Below, piece after piece: positions 1 to 8,873 of a stretch of DNA of 13,736 nt. Both the position numbers and the translations under genes were made by a program. The first letter of the stretch is position 1, and each line of letters opens with the position of its first letter. This stretch comes from an uncultured Collinsella sp. (lineage in GTDB: Bacteria; Actinomycetota; Coriobacteriia; Coriobacteriales; Coriobacteriaceae), in assembly GCA_900540095.1 (NCBI GenBank), contig UQEO01000049.1, positions 1 to 13,736 of the forward strand, in the 5' to 3' direction. The notes beneath the pieces are model-generated. The model saw only the letters and a program-made list of their open reading frames with translations. It was not told where the DNA came from and made no database searches.

Positions 1-853
1 CTACCTGATCAACGCCGCAGGCAACGGCGCCGCCGACATCTCGCATATGGCCGGTGCCGAAGAGTTTCAGATGGTCTGGCGCCAGGGCAACATCGTGGTG
101 CTGGACAAGGAGCCGCGCACGCTCATGCCGCTCTACCCCGTGCCGACGCCGGTGTCGAAGGGTGTTATCGTGACGGGCACTGTGCACGGCAACACCGTGA
201 TCACCGCCACGGCTGCCGTGCGCGAGCCGGGCGACACGCAGACCTATGCGAGCGATGTAAACGCGCTGCTGACCGGTGCACGAAAGCTGGTGCCCGATCT
301 GGACACGCGCCGCGTGGTGCGCGCATTTGCCGGCGGGCGTCCGGTCATTCAGGGAACGAACGACTTCTTAATTGGACAGTCGGCCATGGTGCCAGGGCTT
401 TTCCAGGCGGCGGGCATTCAGTCGCCGGGCGTGGCGAGTGCGCCGGCCATTGCCGAGCGTGTGGAGCTTGTGATGCGTGAGGCGGGCGTGGAGCTGCGCG
501 AGCGGGCGGACTGGAACCCAATTCGCCGCGCACCGGACGACTTTGACCGCGCACCGCTGACGCGCAAGGAGGAGCTCATTGAGTCCGATCCCGCGTGGGG
601 GCAGATCGTTTGCCGCTGCGAGACGGTGCCCGAGGCCGAGATCGTTGCCGCGATTCGACGCCACCCGGGCGCGGTTTCGGTCGAGGGCGTCAAGCGCCGC
701 TGCCGCGCCGGCATGGGTCGGTGCCAAAGTGGCTTTTGCCAGAGCCGCGTGGTGGCGATCCTGGCGCGCGAGCTGGGCTGCGACCCCAGCGAAGTGCTGT
801 TGGAGGATGCCGGGTCTTGGCTGGTCGAGGGACCGCTGAAGGGGGTGCGCTAG
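1..853 (+). CDS. GlpA-like FAD-dependent glycerol-3-phosphate dehydrogenase, C-terminal part (5' truncated by window edge)
   Basis: The reading frame is open from base 2 to the stop at 851-853, so the N-terminal FAD-binding half lies outside the window. The first residues (YLINAAGNGAADISHMAG) match the INAAG...IAxMAG segment of DAO-type flavoproteins such as GlpA. Further on are the TVHGN segment and DFLIGQSAMVPGLFQAAGIQSPG, typical of this family near the flavin. The last ~85 residues form a BFD-like [2Fe-2S] domain: CRC at bases 611-619, then a CRAGMGRCQSGFC cluster. By family knowledge it oxidises glycerol-3-phosphate or a related 2-hydroxy compound and passes electrons to a partner. The next gene starts 1 nt after its stop, so the two are surely cotranscribed. 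The TVHGN segment is followed by TVITATA rather than the more usual GPTA-type sequence, so the substrate is not certain. Confidence 0.88.
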   Translation, partial: YLINAAGNGAADISHMAGAEEFQMVWRQGNIVVLDKEPRTLMPLYPVPTPVSKGVIVTGTVHGNTVITATAAVREPGDTQTYASDVNALLTGARKLVPDLDTRRVVRAFAGGRPVIQGTNDFLIGQSAMVPGLFQAAGIQSPGVASAPAIAERVELVMREAGVELRERADWNPIRRAPDDFDRAPLTRKEELIESDPAWGQIVCRCETVPEAEIVAAIRRHPGAVSVEGVKRRCRAGMGRCQSGFCQSRVVAILARELGCDPSEVLLEDAGSWLVEGPLKGVR

Positions 854-854
854 G

Positions 855-2219
855 ATGGCGGCGTTTAATATGCGCGATGGACACGCGGAAGCAGAAGCTA
901 CCGAGGCGATGCAGACGCGGGCCTTCGACGTGGTCCTTATCGGAGGCGGCCCCGCCGGCATGGCGGCCGCGCTTGCCGCGCACAAGGTCGGCGCGCACGT
1001 GGCCATCGTGGAGCGTGAGCAGCATCTGGGCGGAATCCTCCGCCAGTGCATCCACCCCGGCTTTGGCCTGTCGCACTTTAAACAGGAGCTCACCGGTCCC
1101 GAGTACGCGCAGCGCTTTATCGACCAGGTGCGCGCAACCGACATTGCGCTGTTCCTGAACAGCATGGTGATTGGGATTGATTCGGGCGAGCCTACGGAAA
1201 ACACCGCGGTCCACACCGTCACGCTCATGAGTCGCAACGGCATGCTACAGCTCACCGGACGCGCGGTCGTCCTTGCCATGGGCTGCCGCGAGCGCACCCG
1301 CAGCGAGATCAAGATTCCCGGTAGCCGTCCCGCTGGCGTATTTACGGCCGGACTGGCGCAGCGATACATCAATATCGAAAACCTCAAGCCCGGCTCGCGC
1401 GCCGTCATTTTGGGCTCGGGCGACATCGGACTTATTATGGCGCGCCGGTGCACGCTCGAGGGGATTTCCGTCGAGGGCGTGTACGAGCTCATGCCGTACG
1501 CCAACGGCCTGCGCCGTAACGTCAAGAATTGCCTAGACGACTTTGGAATTCCGCTGCACCTGTCCACCACCGTCACACGCGTGATCGGGCACGACCGCGT
1601 GGAGGCCGTCGAGGTAAGCCAGGTCGACGAGCACCTGGCGCCCATTGCCGGGACGGAGCGCATCGTTCCGTGCGACACGCTGCTGCTTTCGGTGGGGCTA
1701 ATTCCCGAGAACGAGCTTTCGCTTGCCGCGGGCGTTGAGCTTGACCCACATACGCGCGGCGCCGTGGTGGACCAGAGCCTGCAGACGGGCGTGCCGGGCA
1801 TCTTTGCCTGCGGCAATGTGCTGCATGTGCACGACCTAGCCGACAACGTGACGACCGAGTCCGAGAGGGCTGGCGCAGCTGCAGCGGCGTACGCGCTAGG
1901 TGGCGGAGCCGAGACGGACGCGGTCGCGGACACTGGCTGCGGGATCACCGTCTCCCCCGCCGGCATTGCAGGATACGCGCTGCCGGGACGCATTACGGCC
2001 GTGGCGCTCACCAAGCTCAACTTCCGCGTGCGCCGGCCAGTCGATGCCGCCCGCGTGCGCATTCTGGCAGGCGACGAAGAACTGTTTGCAGGCAAGGTCC
2101 GCCAGTTTAAACCGAGCATCATGGAGAGCTTCCCGCTGCCGCCAAAGGTGATTCAGCGCGCACTCGACCTAGGTGCTAGCGAAATTGTCCTGTCCGTCGA
2201 TCCCGTTGAAGAGGCATAG
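855..2219 (+). CDS. FAD/NAD(P)-binding oxidoreductase, partner of the GlpA-like protein
   Basis: A 454-aa pyridine-nucleotide-disulfide-oxidoreductase-fold protein. The FAD-binding Rossmann motif GGGPAG is at residues 30-35 and the second dinucleotide motif GSGDIG at 187-192. A CRER motif starts at Cys144, and FACGNVLHVHDLADN (Cys319) is the FAD-binding segment near the C-terminus. These features match the oxidoreductase that sits between GlpA-like and DUF1667 genes in many anaerobes. It probably relays electrons from the dehydrogenase to a soluble or membrane acceptor. I chose the ATG at 855 because an AAGGGGG Shine-Dalgarno stretch ends about 10 nt upstream. An ATG at 909, closer to the Rossmann fold, is the main alternative. 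It lies 1 nt after the upstream stop and 3 nt before the next start, so this is a tight operon. The family assignment is firm; the electron partner is inferred. Confidence 0.9.
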   Translation: MAAFNMRDGHAEAEATEAMQTRAFDVVLIGGGPAGMAAALAAHKVGAHVAIVEREQHLGGILRQCIHPGFGLSHFKQELTGPEYAQRFIDQVRATDIALFLNSMVIGIDSGEPTENTAVHTVTLMSRNGMLQLTGRAVVLAMGCRERTRSEIKIPGSRPAGVFTAGLAQRYINIENLKPGSRAVILGSGDIGLIMARRCTLEGISVEGVYELMPYANGLRRNVKNCLDDFGIPLHLSTTVTRVIGHDRVEAVEVSQVDEHLAPIAGTERIVPCDTLLLSVGLIPENELSLAAGVELDPHTRGAVVDQSLQTGVPGIFACGNVLHVHDLADNVTTESERAGAAAAAYALGGGAETDAVADTGCGITVSPAGIAGYALPGRITAVALTKLNFRVRRPVDAARVRILAGDEELFAGKVRQFKPSIMESFPLPPKVIQRALDLGASEIVLSVDPVEEA

Positions 2220-2222
2220 CTC

Positions 2223-2621
2223 ATGAGCACGAATACGACCGAGACGCTGCAGCTCGACTGCACGACCTGCCCATCCGAATGCCTTCTGACCGTAGAGGTG
2301 GAGCGCGACGCCAATGACGCCGTGGTGGAAGTGCGATCCGTGGTCGGCAACAACTGCCCGCGCGGCGATACGTTCGCACATCAGGAGCTCACATGCCCCA
2401 TGCGTGTGCTCACCACCACCGTAGCAGTATCTGGCGGCGACGAAGCCCTGCTCCCCGTCCGCACATCCGAAGCCATCCCGCTAGAACTCCACGCCCAAGC
2501 CATGGACCTCATCCGCGGTCTGGTCGTCGAGGCCCCCATCCGCATGGGCGACGTCGTGCTAGAGAACCTCCTAAACACCAATATCAACCTAATCGCCAGC
2601 ATGGACATCGACCCAGCCTAA
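2223..2621 (+). CDS. DUF1667 family Cys-rich protein
   Basis: A 132-aa soluble protein with five cysteines, the first three as CTTCPSEC (Cys13, 16, 20), followed by Cys45 (NNCPRG) and Cys58 (TCPMR). This pattern, then a segment on residues 60-110 reading VLTTTVAV...LPVRTSEAIPLEL, is typical of DUF1667. That family is usually encoded directly after a GlpA-like dehydrogenase and an FAD oxidoreductase. The cysteines probably bind an iron-sulfur cluster or zinc, and the protein may act as the small electron-transfer subunit, a role GlpC fills in Enterobacteria. That role is inferred from context. The start has a GAAGAGG ribosome-binding site about 8 nt upstream and follows the previous stop by 3 nt. 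It is the last gene of the operon: a palindromic element follows 36 nt after its stop. Confidence 0.9.
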   Translation: MSTNTTETLQLDCTTCPSECLLTVEVERDANDAVVEVRSVVGNNCPRGDTFAHQELTCPMRVLTTTVAVSGGDEALLPVRTSEAIPLELHAQAMDLIRGLVVEAPIRMGDVVLENLLNTNINLIASMDIDPA

Positions 2622-2657
2622 GCAGCGCATTTAGAACGGGACTTCATCCCCCTCTGC

Positions 2658-2724
2658 AGTTGCGGTGGAATAGTTCCTGTTTTAGGCCATTACCCCGGCA
2701 AACAGGAACTATTTCACCGCAACT
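2658..2724. repeat. 67-nt palindromic element, family 1 copy 1
   Basis: Arms 2658-2682 and 2700-2724 are 25 nt each and pair throughout, with one G·U wobble. The loop is 17 nt (2683-2699). The ends read AGTTGCGGTG and CACCGCAACT. The same family occurs at 4134-4200 with the same arm and loop lengths. It lies between the DUF1667 gene and the M24 peptidase gene. It could terminate the upstream operon, but there is no U-tract after the hairpin. Confidence 0.9.
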
Positions 2725-2776
2725 TATGTGGGGGCGCTTGGGATACCATGGTGGCAGCCTAGCGAAAGGATGATTC

Positions 2777-3865
2777 ATGGCACATGTCGATGACCAGCGT
2801 GTGGCGCGCGTGCTCGATGCGCTCGAGGCTCAGCACCCCGGCGCACAGCTGCTCGTAAACGACCCGTGGTCGATTTATTACCTGACCGGCTTTTATGCCG
2901 ATATGTTCGAGCGTTTTTGCGGCGTGCTGCTCGCACGCGATAGCGAGCCCGTAATCTTGGTCAACGCGCTGCATCAGCTGCCCGAGTATGACAATGCCCG
3001 CGTCGCGTACCACACCGATACCGACGTCGTGGCCGACGCCATCGTTCGCGAGGTCGATCCGACCAAACCGCTCGGCATCGACACCGTTATGCGCTCCGGC
3101 TTTTTGATGCCGCTCATGGAGCGCCGCGCAGCCAGCGAGTTCTTCCTTGGCGACTTTGCCGTCACCGCCGCACGCACCTACAAAGACGCTACCGAGCAGG
3201 AGCTTATGCGCGCGTCCTCTGCCGCCAACGACGCCGTGATGGCCGACGCCATCAAGCTCGTCCATGAAGGCGTGACGGAGCGCGAAATTGCCGATCAGAT
3301 GCTCGGTCTGTACCGCAAGCACGGCAGCGAGGGTTTTAGCTTTCCGCCCATCGTGAGCTTTGGCGCCAACGCCGGCGACCCGCACCACGAGCCCGACGAT
3401 ACGGTACTCAAGCGCGGCGACGTGGTACTGTTCGATATTGGCGGACGCCATCGCAACTACTGCTCGGACATGACGCGCACGTTCTTTTGGGGCGAGCCAG
3501 ACGAGGAGACAGCACACATCTACGACATCGTGCGCCGTGCCAACGAGGCCGCCGAGGCACTCATAGCACCGGGCGTTCGCATGTGCGACCTGGACCGTGC
3601 AGCGCGCGACGTGATTGAGGACGCGGGCTATGGGCAGTATTTTACGCATCGCCTGGGTCACTCGATCGGCCTGCAGGACCACGAGCCAGGTGACGTTTCG
3701 CTTGTCAACGAGCAGGTTGTCGAGCCGGGCATGACCTTCTCCATCGAGCCGGGCATCTACCTCCCCGGTCACACCGGCGTCCGCATCGAGGACTTGGCCT
3801 TGGTGACCGAGTCCGGCGTCGAGATTCTCAACGCCTACCCCCACGATCCAGTCCGCCTAGACTAG
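2777..3865 (+). CDS. M24 family metallopeptidase (Xaa-Pro aminopeptidase/dipeptidase type)
   Basis: A 362-aa cytosolic peptidase with the two-domain layout of Xaa-Pro peptidases. The N-terminal creatinase-like domain (about residues 1-130) has LVNDPWSIYYLTGF near its start. The C-terminal pita-bread domain carries all five expected metal ligands: Asp220 (LFDIGG), Asp231 (SDMTRTF), His295 (HRLGHSIG), Glu324 (FSIEPGIY) and Glu338 (VRIEDL). By family knowledge it removes the N-terminal residue before proline or cleaves Xaa-Pro dipeptides, using two divalent metal ions. The start is supported by GAAAGGA 7 nt upstream. It stands alone between a family 1 palindrome and a 13-bp hairpin, and is convergent with folC. 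Aminopeptidase P and prolidase activities cannot be told apart from sequence alone. Confidence 0.93.
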   Translation: MAHVDDQRVARVLDALEAQHPGAQLLVNDPWSIYYLTGFYADMFERFCGVLLARDSEPVILVNALHQLPEYDNARVAYHTDTDVVADAIVREVDPTKPLGIDTVMRSGFLMPLMERRAASEFFLGDFAVTAARTYKDATEQELMRASSAANDAVMADAIKLVHEGVTEREIADQMLGLYRKHGSEGFSFPPIVSFGANAGDPHHEPDDTVLKRGDVVLFDIGGRHRNYCSDMTRTFFWGEPDEETAHIYDIVRRANEAAEALIAPGVRMCDLDRAARDVIEDAGYGQYFTHRLGHSIGLQDHEPGDVSLVNEQVVEPGMTFSIEPGIYLPGHTGVRIEDLALVTESGVEILNAYPHDPVRLD

Positions 3866-3868
3866 GCA

Positions 3869-3899
3869 ATGCGGCAAAGGGACAGCCCCTTTGCCGCAT
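3869..3899 (+). terminator. Perfect 13-bp hairpin after the M24 peptidase gene
   Basis: Arms ATGCGGCAAAGGG (3869-3881) and CCCTTTGCCGCAT (3887-3899) pair perfectly around a 5-nt loop, 4 nt after the peptidase stop codon. There is no U-tract on either strand, so it may need Rho or act mainly as an mRNA 3'-end stabiliser. It lies in a convergent gap, so it could serve both directions. The 349-nt gap from 3866 to 4214 holds this hairpin, the 138-nt palindrome, a weak terminator and the second family 1 element. Confidence 0.6.
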
Positions 3900-3922
3900 C
3901 ACATGAATGTCGCCACAAAAAC

Positions 3923-4060
3923 GGCCTATCTACTACGTTTAACCCGCATGGGTCGACCATAACCGACTTTTCGCAAAATCCGCAAGCCGTCTACCTGCGG
4001 TTTTAATTTCGCAATGTTCCGTGTGGTCGAGGGTAACCGGTCAAACGTAGTAGACAGGCC
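3923..4060. repeat. 138-nt imperfect palindrome with nested stems
   Basis: The outer arms 3923-3940 and 4043-4060 pair at 17 of 18 positions; the left arm begins GGCCTATCTACTACGTTT. Inside are a 7-bp stem (TCGACCA 3953-3959 with TGGTCGA 4024-4030) and a central CCGCA/TGCGG hairpin flanked by A- and T-runs. A TTTCGCAA sequence appears in both halves in direct orientation. There is no plausible reading frame. It lies between the 3' ends of two convergent genes. I see it as a repeat or structured RNA element of unknown function. Confidence 0.8.
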
Positions 4061-4101
4061 AATTTCATGGCAAGCGAGTCGACTCGGGGCACAGGGCAGC
4101 C

Positions 4102-4132
4102 AAAAAAGCCCCGTCCCAAATTGACTGCTTTT
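4102..4132 (-). terminator. Possible weak terminator downstream of folC
   Basis: On the minus strand AAAAGC (4132-4127) can pair with GCTTTT (4109-4104), and the RNA continues with two more U residues before GGCTG. The stem is only 6 bp with a 17-nt loop, so this is a weak candidate. It lies beyond the family 1 palindrome, which is the other candidate for the end of the folC transcript. Confidence 0.25.
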
Positions 4133-4133
4133 G

Positions 4134-4200
4134 AGTTGCGGTGATATACGGCCTGTTTGAGGCTTCTGGCTTGTAAAACAGTCCGTATTTCACCGCAACT
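4134..4200. repeat. 67-nt palindromic element, family 1 copy 2
   Basis: Arms 4134-4158 and 4176-4200 are 25 nt each and pair at 23 positions around a 17-nt loop. The outer 10 nt of each arm are identical to the copy at 2658-2724, as are CCTGTTT in the left arm and TATTTCACCGCAACT at the right end. Three adjacent inner base pairs differ between the copies on both arms, so pairing is kept. It lies 14 nt beyond the folC stop codon and may form the 3' end of that mRNA. Confidence 0.9.
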
Positions 4201-4214
4201 GCTGAGGGGATGGG

Positions 4215-5558
4215 TTAGCGCAGCAGGCCGGCTACTTCGCCGGCTAGGGTGATAGTGCCGGCTGCTACGAAGGGCTCGCCTGCGGCATCGAAGGCAGCGA
4301 GGGCCTCGGACACGCTCGGGTATACGCCCGCAAGCTTATCGGCACCCACCAGGGCAGCAAGCTCCTCTGCCGGTAGGGCGCGATCGGAATCGGTCTGGGT
4401 TACGACCACGCGCGGGAAGGCTGGAATCAGCACGTCGACGATACCCGCCACATCCTTGTCGGCCAGCGCGGCACACAGCAGCGTGGGGCGATTCTCGACG
4501 CACGGATCTATCTCGTCCAGCGCGCTCACAAAGTTCTCGCAGCTCTGGGGGTTATGACAGGCATCGATCAGCTTGAGTGGATCGGTCCCCAGCACGTCAA
4601 AACGACCCGGCGTGGGGCAACCCATAAGCGATGCATCCAACGCATCGTGATCGAGCTCGCGACCCAGATACCCCTCGCAAAGCATAATCGCGCACGCTGC
4701 ATTCTGCGGCTGATACGCCGGCTTAACCATGCTCGTCGTATAGATCGCACGCGGCGTGGTGCAGCTGAACTCCACCGTATCGCCAACATGCGCCGGCACC
4801 TTAGTCGTGGCGTGGCTCACCACGAGTGGCACCACACCGCACTCGCGGCAGCGGGTATCCATCACGCGCTGAACGCTCGCCTCGTGCGTGCCCTCGCCCA
4901 GCACAACCAGGCGCCCAGACTTAATTACCGCAGCCTTCTCCCCCGCAATGGCCTCGAGCGTATCTCCGAGAATGCGTGTATGGTCGAGCCCGATGCCTGT
5001 GATGGCAACGGCCACGGGGTCGGTCGCACTCGTAGCATCCCAGCGTCCGCCCATGCCAACCTCGAGCACGGCAACATCCACCGCGGCCTCGGCAAACACC
5101 ACAAGTGCGGCGGCCGTCAGCAGGTCAAACGGCGTGATGGTATAGGCGCGCTCCCCCGCCGCCACACGGTGCGCATTCACGCGACGTCCCGCCTCAACAG
5201 CGGCAGAAACGCCACGGGCAAACGCCTCATCGCTCACGACGCGTCCATCGACTTCCATGCGCTCAGGATAGCGCACCAGCTGCGGCGACGTATACAGCGC
5301 GGTCTTGAGCCCCTCGCCGCGAAGGATAGCAGCCGAAAAACGCGTAGTCGAAGTCTTGCCATTGGTACCGGCAACCTGAATGCAATCGAAATACTCATCC
5401 GGACGCCCCAGCTCATCGAGCATATCGACAACCGTCTCAAGCAGAGGCCCAGCATCCCCAGAAATCCGCCCCGTATCAGCAGCCAGCCCCACAGTCTCAC
5501 CAAACGAAAGCAAATCAAACGAAAAAGGAACGACATACGACCCAGAACGCTTAGCCAT
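4215..5558 (-). CDS. folC: Bifunctional folylpolyglutamate synthase/dihydrofolate synthase
   Basis: A 447-aa Mur-ligase-family enzyme that adds glutamate to dihydropteroate and to reduced folates, using ATP, in the cytosol. The P-loop GTNGKTS is at residues 64-70, followed by the FolC-typical LYTSPQLVRYPERM. Further on are EVGMGGRWDATSA, ITGIGLDHTRILG (metal and nucleotide binding), and DACHNPQS (Asp332-Ser339) in the C-terminal domain. The length fits the family. I chose the ATG at 5558 (MAKRSGSYVVPFSFDLL), with GGGGGA about 9 nt upstream. A longer frame from TTG 5597 would run through a terminator-like hairpin and has no good ribosome-binding site. The gene follows valS in the same direction, as in many Gram-positive bacteria, but is separated from it by 280 nt of palindromes and a candidate promoter, so it may be partly independent. 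Confidence 0.95.
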   Translation of the reverse strand: MAKRSGSYVVPFSFDLLSFGETVGLAADTGRISGDAGPLLETVVDMLDELGRPDEYFDCIQVAGTNGKTSTTRFSAAILRGEGLKTALYTSPQLVRYPERMEVDGRVVSDEAFARGVSAAVEAGRRVNAHRVAAGERAYTITPFDLLTAAALVVFAEAAVDVAVLEVGMGGRWDATSATDPVAVAITGIGLDHTRILGDTLEAIAGEKAAVIKSGRLVVLGEGTHEASVQRVMDTRCRECGVVPLVVSHATTKVPAHVGDTVEFSCTTPRAIYTTSMVKPAYQPQNAACAIMLCEGYLGRELDHDALDASLMGCPTPGRFDVLGTDPLKLIDACHNPQSCENFVSALDEIDPCVENRPTLLCAALADKDVAGIVDVLIPAFPRVVVTQTDSDRALPAEELAALVGADKLAGVYPSVSEALAAFDAAGEPFVAAGTITLAGEVAGLLR

Positions 5559-5580
5559 AACCCAAAGTCCCCCATAACAG

Positions 5581-5613
5581 AAAAAGAGGCCCATCAAAAA
5601 GAATGAGCCCCTC
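5581..5613 (-). terminator. Terminator-like hairpin in the folC leader (possible attenuator or valS read-through stop)
   Basis: On the minus strand GAG-GCTCAT (with a GG bulge) pairs with ATGGGC-CTC around an 8-nt loop. One pair is a U·G wobble. Five U residues follow at 5585-5581. The U-run ends 22 nt before the folC start codon. It looks like an intrinsic terminator that any valS read-through, or a transcript from the promoter just upstream, would have to cross. Confidence 0.5.
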
Positions 5614-5619
5614 GCGTTG

Positions 5620-5649
5620 ACAATATCAGCCTTTACCCGCTTGCAGCAA
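5620..5649 (-). promoter_or_regulatory. Candidate folC promoter (extended -10)
   Basis: The minus strand shows TTGCTG (5649-5644), an 18-nt spacer and TATTGT (5625-5620). A TG lies one base upstream of the -10, as in extended -10 promoters. The start site would fall near 5613, at the base of the hairpin at 5586-5613. The call is based on consensus resemblance only. Confidence 0.4.
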
Positions 5650-5673
5650 GATCAAGGCCACAACCCAGTGGCC
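5648..5673 (-). terminator. Small hairpin between valS and folC, possible terminator
   Basis: GGCCAC (5656-5661) and GTGGCC (5668-5673) form a perfect 6-bp stem with a 6-nt loop. On the minus strand it is followed by TTGATCTTG, a weak U-rich stretch that overlaps the candidate folC -35 region. It may end the valS transcript. Confidence 0.3.
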
Positions 5674-5718
5674 CCAACCTACCAGTTGCAAACAACCACG
5701 TTACCGCACTAGGAGCGG

Positions 5719-5819
5719 CCCGATGCTTTGCTCGCCGCAAGTTCCGCACGCAAAGGACAGCACTTAATGTGCTGTCCGTCTTGCGCAGGACTGTCCGCAG
5801 CGGAGAGCAAAGCATCGGG
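5719..5819. repeat. 101-nt cruciform element, family 2 copy A (downstream of valS)
   Basis: The outer arms 5719-5733 and 5805-5819 pair perfectly over 15 bp. A central hairpin has a 9-bp stem (GGACAGCAC 5755-5763 with GTGCTGTCC 5769-5777) and loop TTAAT. Read on the plus strand it contains TTCCGCACG four bases before the central stem and CAGGAC eight bases after it. The same layout and motifs occur on the minus strand at 8556-8669. It begins 20 nt after the valS stop codon. No U-tract follows it on either strand. Confidence 0.85.
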
Positions 5820-5838
5820 ACGCGCCCCCAAGTTAGAC

Positions 5839-8535
<2,697 letters not shown>

Positions 8536-8555
8536 ATATCTCTCCCTTGCCCGTC

Positions 8556-8669
8556 GGCGTGTCCGCCTGCTTGGTTTTCGCTCGGTCAGGTCCTGGGCTC
8601 GCACGAAGAGCACATTTAGTGCTCTTCGGCTCGTGCGGAATCTACGAAAACCAAGCAGGCGGACACGCC
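8556..8669. repeat. 114-nt cruciform element, family 2 copy B (valS leader)
   Basis: The outer arms 8556-8580 and 8645-8669 are a perfect 25-bp inverted repeat. The central hairpin has a 9-bp stem (GAAGAGCAC 8605-8613 with GTGCTCTTC 8619-8627) and a 5-nt loop. Read on the minus strand it carries TTCCGCACG four bases before the stem and CAGGAC nine bases after it, as copy A does on the plus strand. It ends 20 nt before the valS start codon, so it would form a large structure immediately upstream of the valS ribosome-binding site. There is no U-tract, so it is not a plain intrinsic terminator. Confidence 0.88.
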
Positions 8670-8717
8670 TTAGGTATCGATTACTTCAGTCTGAAGGTAC
8701 TAACTTGACAATCTCAC

Positions 8718-8726
8718 AGAATAGCA
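8718..8726 (-). promoter_or_regulatory. Candidate valS extended -10
   Basis: The minus strand reads TGCTATTCT (8726-8718), a TGn-extended -10 resembling the one ahead of the tRNA-Leu gene. No clear -35 lies 17 nt upstream. If real, transcription would start near 8711, giving a leader of about 175 nt that includes the whole family 2 element. A TGAGATTGT sequence just downstream is an alternative -10. Confidence 0.3.
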
Positions 8727-8744
8727 CAGGCATACCTGCCGAAA

Positions 8745-8825
8745 AGGGACAGGTTTATTTTGGTAGGTTTTATCAGGGGAAACGACATTTGCCCATATAA
8801 AACCGACCAAAATAAACCTGTCCCT
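8745..8825. repeat. 81-nt long hairpin element between clpX and valS
   Basis: Arms 8745-8773 and 8797-8825 (29 nt each) pair at 28 positions; the left arm starts AGGGACAGGTTTATTTTGG. The 23-nt centre adds a short GGGGAAA/TTTGCCC stem with one mismatch. The sequence is unlike families 1 and 2, apart from AAAGGGACAG, which also occurs in the hairpin at 3869-3899. The 338-nt gap between valS and clpX holds this element, copy B and the clpX hairpin, with no gene. Confidence 0.85.
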
Positions 8826-8831
8826 GAATGG

Positions 8832-8861
8832 CAGGCCCCGCGGTGGTTGCCGCGGGGCCTG
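8832..8861 (-). terminator. GC-rich hairpin after clpX
   Basis: A perfect 12-bp stem, CAGGCCCCGCGG with CCGCGGGGCCTG, closes a 6-nt loop 12 nt downstream of the clpX stop codon. It is very stable but lacks an immediate U-tract. The U-rich arm of the 8745-8825 hairpin follows. It probably defines the 3' end of the clpPX mRNA. Confidence 0.6.
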
Positions 8862-8873
8862 GATTCAAGCTAT

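Noticed and set aside
368..2122. Long minus-strand open frame antisense to the FAD oxidoreductase operon
   Set aside because: It runs opposite two clearly conserved flavoprotein genes. Its composition is low-complexity and Ser/Arg-rich, as expected from antisense reading of GC-rich codons.
5633..5815. 60-aa minus-strand frame between folC and valS
   Set aside because: It is made largely of the family 2 palindrome, has no clear ribosome-binding site and no recognisable domain. The shared peptide with copy B is recorded separately as a low-interest observation.
8556..8600. Hammerhead-like CTGA...CGAAA string on the minus strand of copy B
   Set aside because: The core spacing is wrong (CTGACCGAGCGAAA), the required stem II is absent, and copy A does not keep the motif.
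8705..8710. Plus-strand TTGACA (also at 5617-5622) as -35 promoter boxes
   Set aside because: Neither has a -10 like sequence 16-18 nt downstream, and no plus-strand gene follows.
8536..8873. T-box riboswitch ahead of valS
   Set aside because: No T-box consensus or specifier-loop layout is visible. The only similar string (CCGCGG near 8840) belongs to the clpX hairpin.
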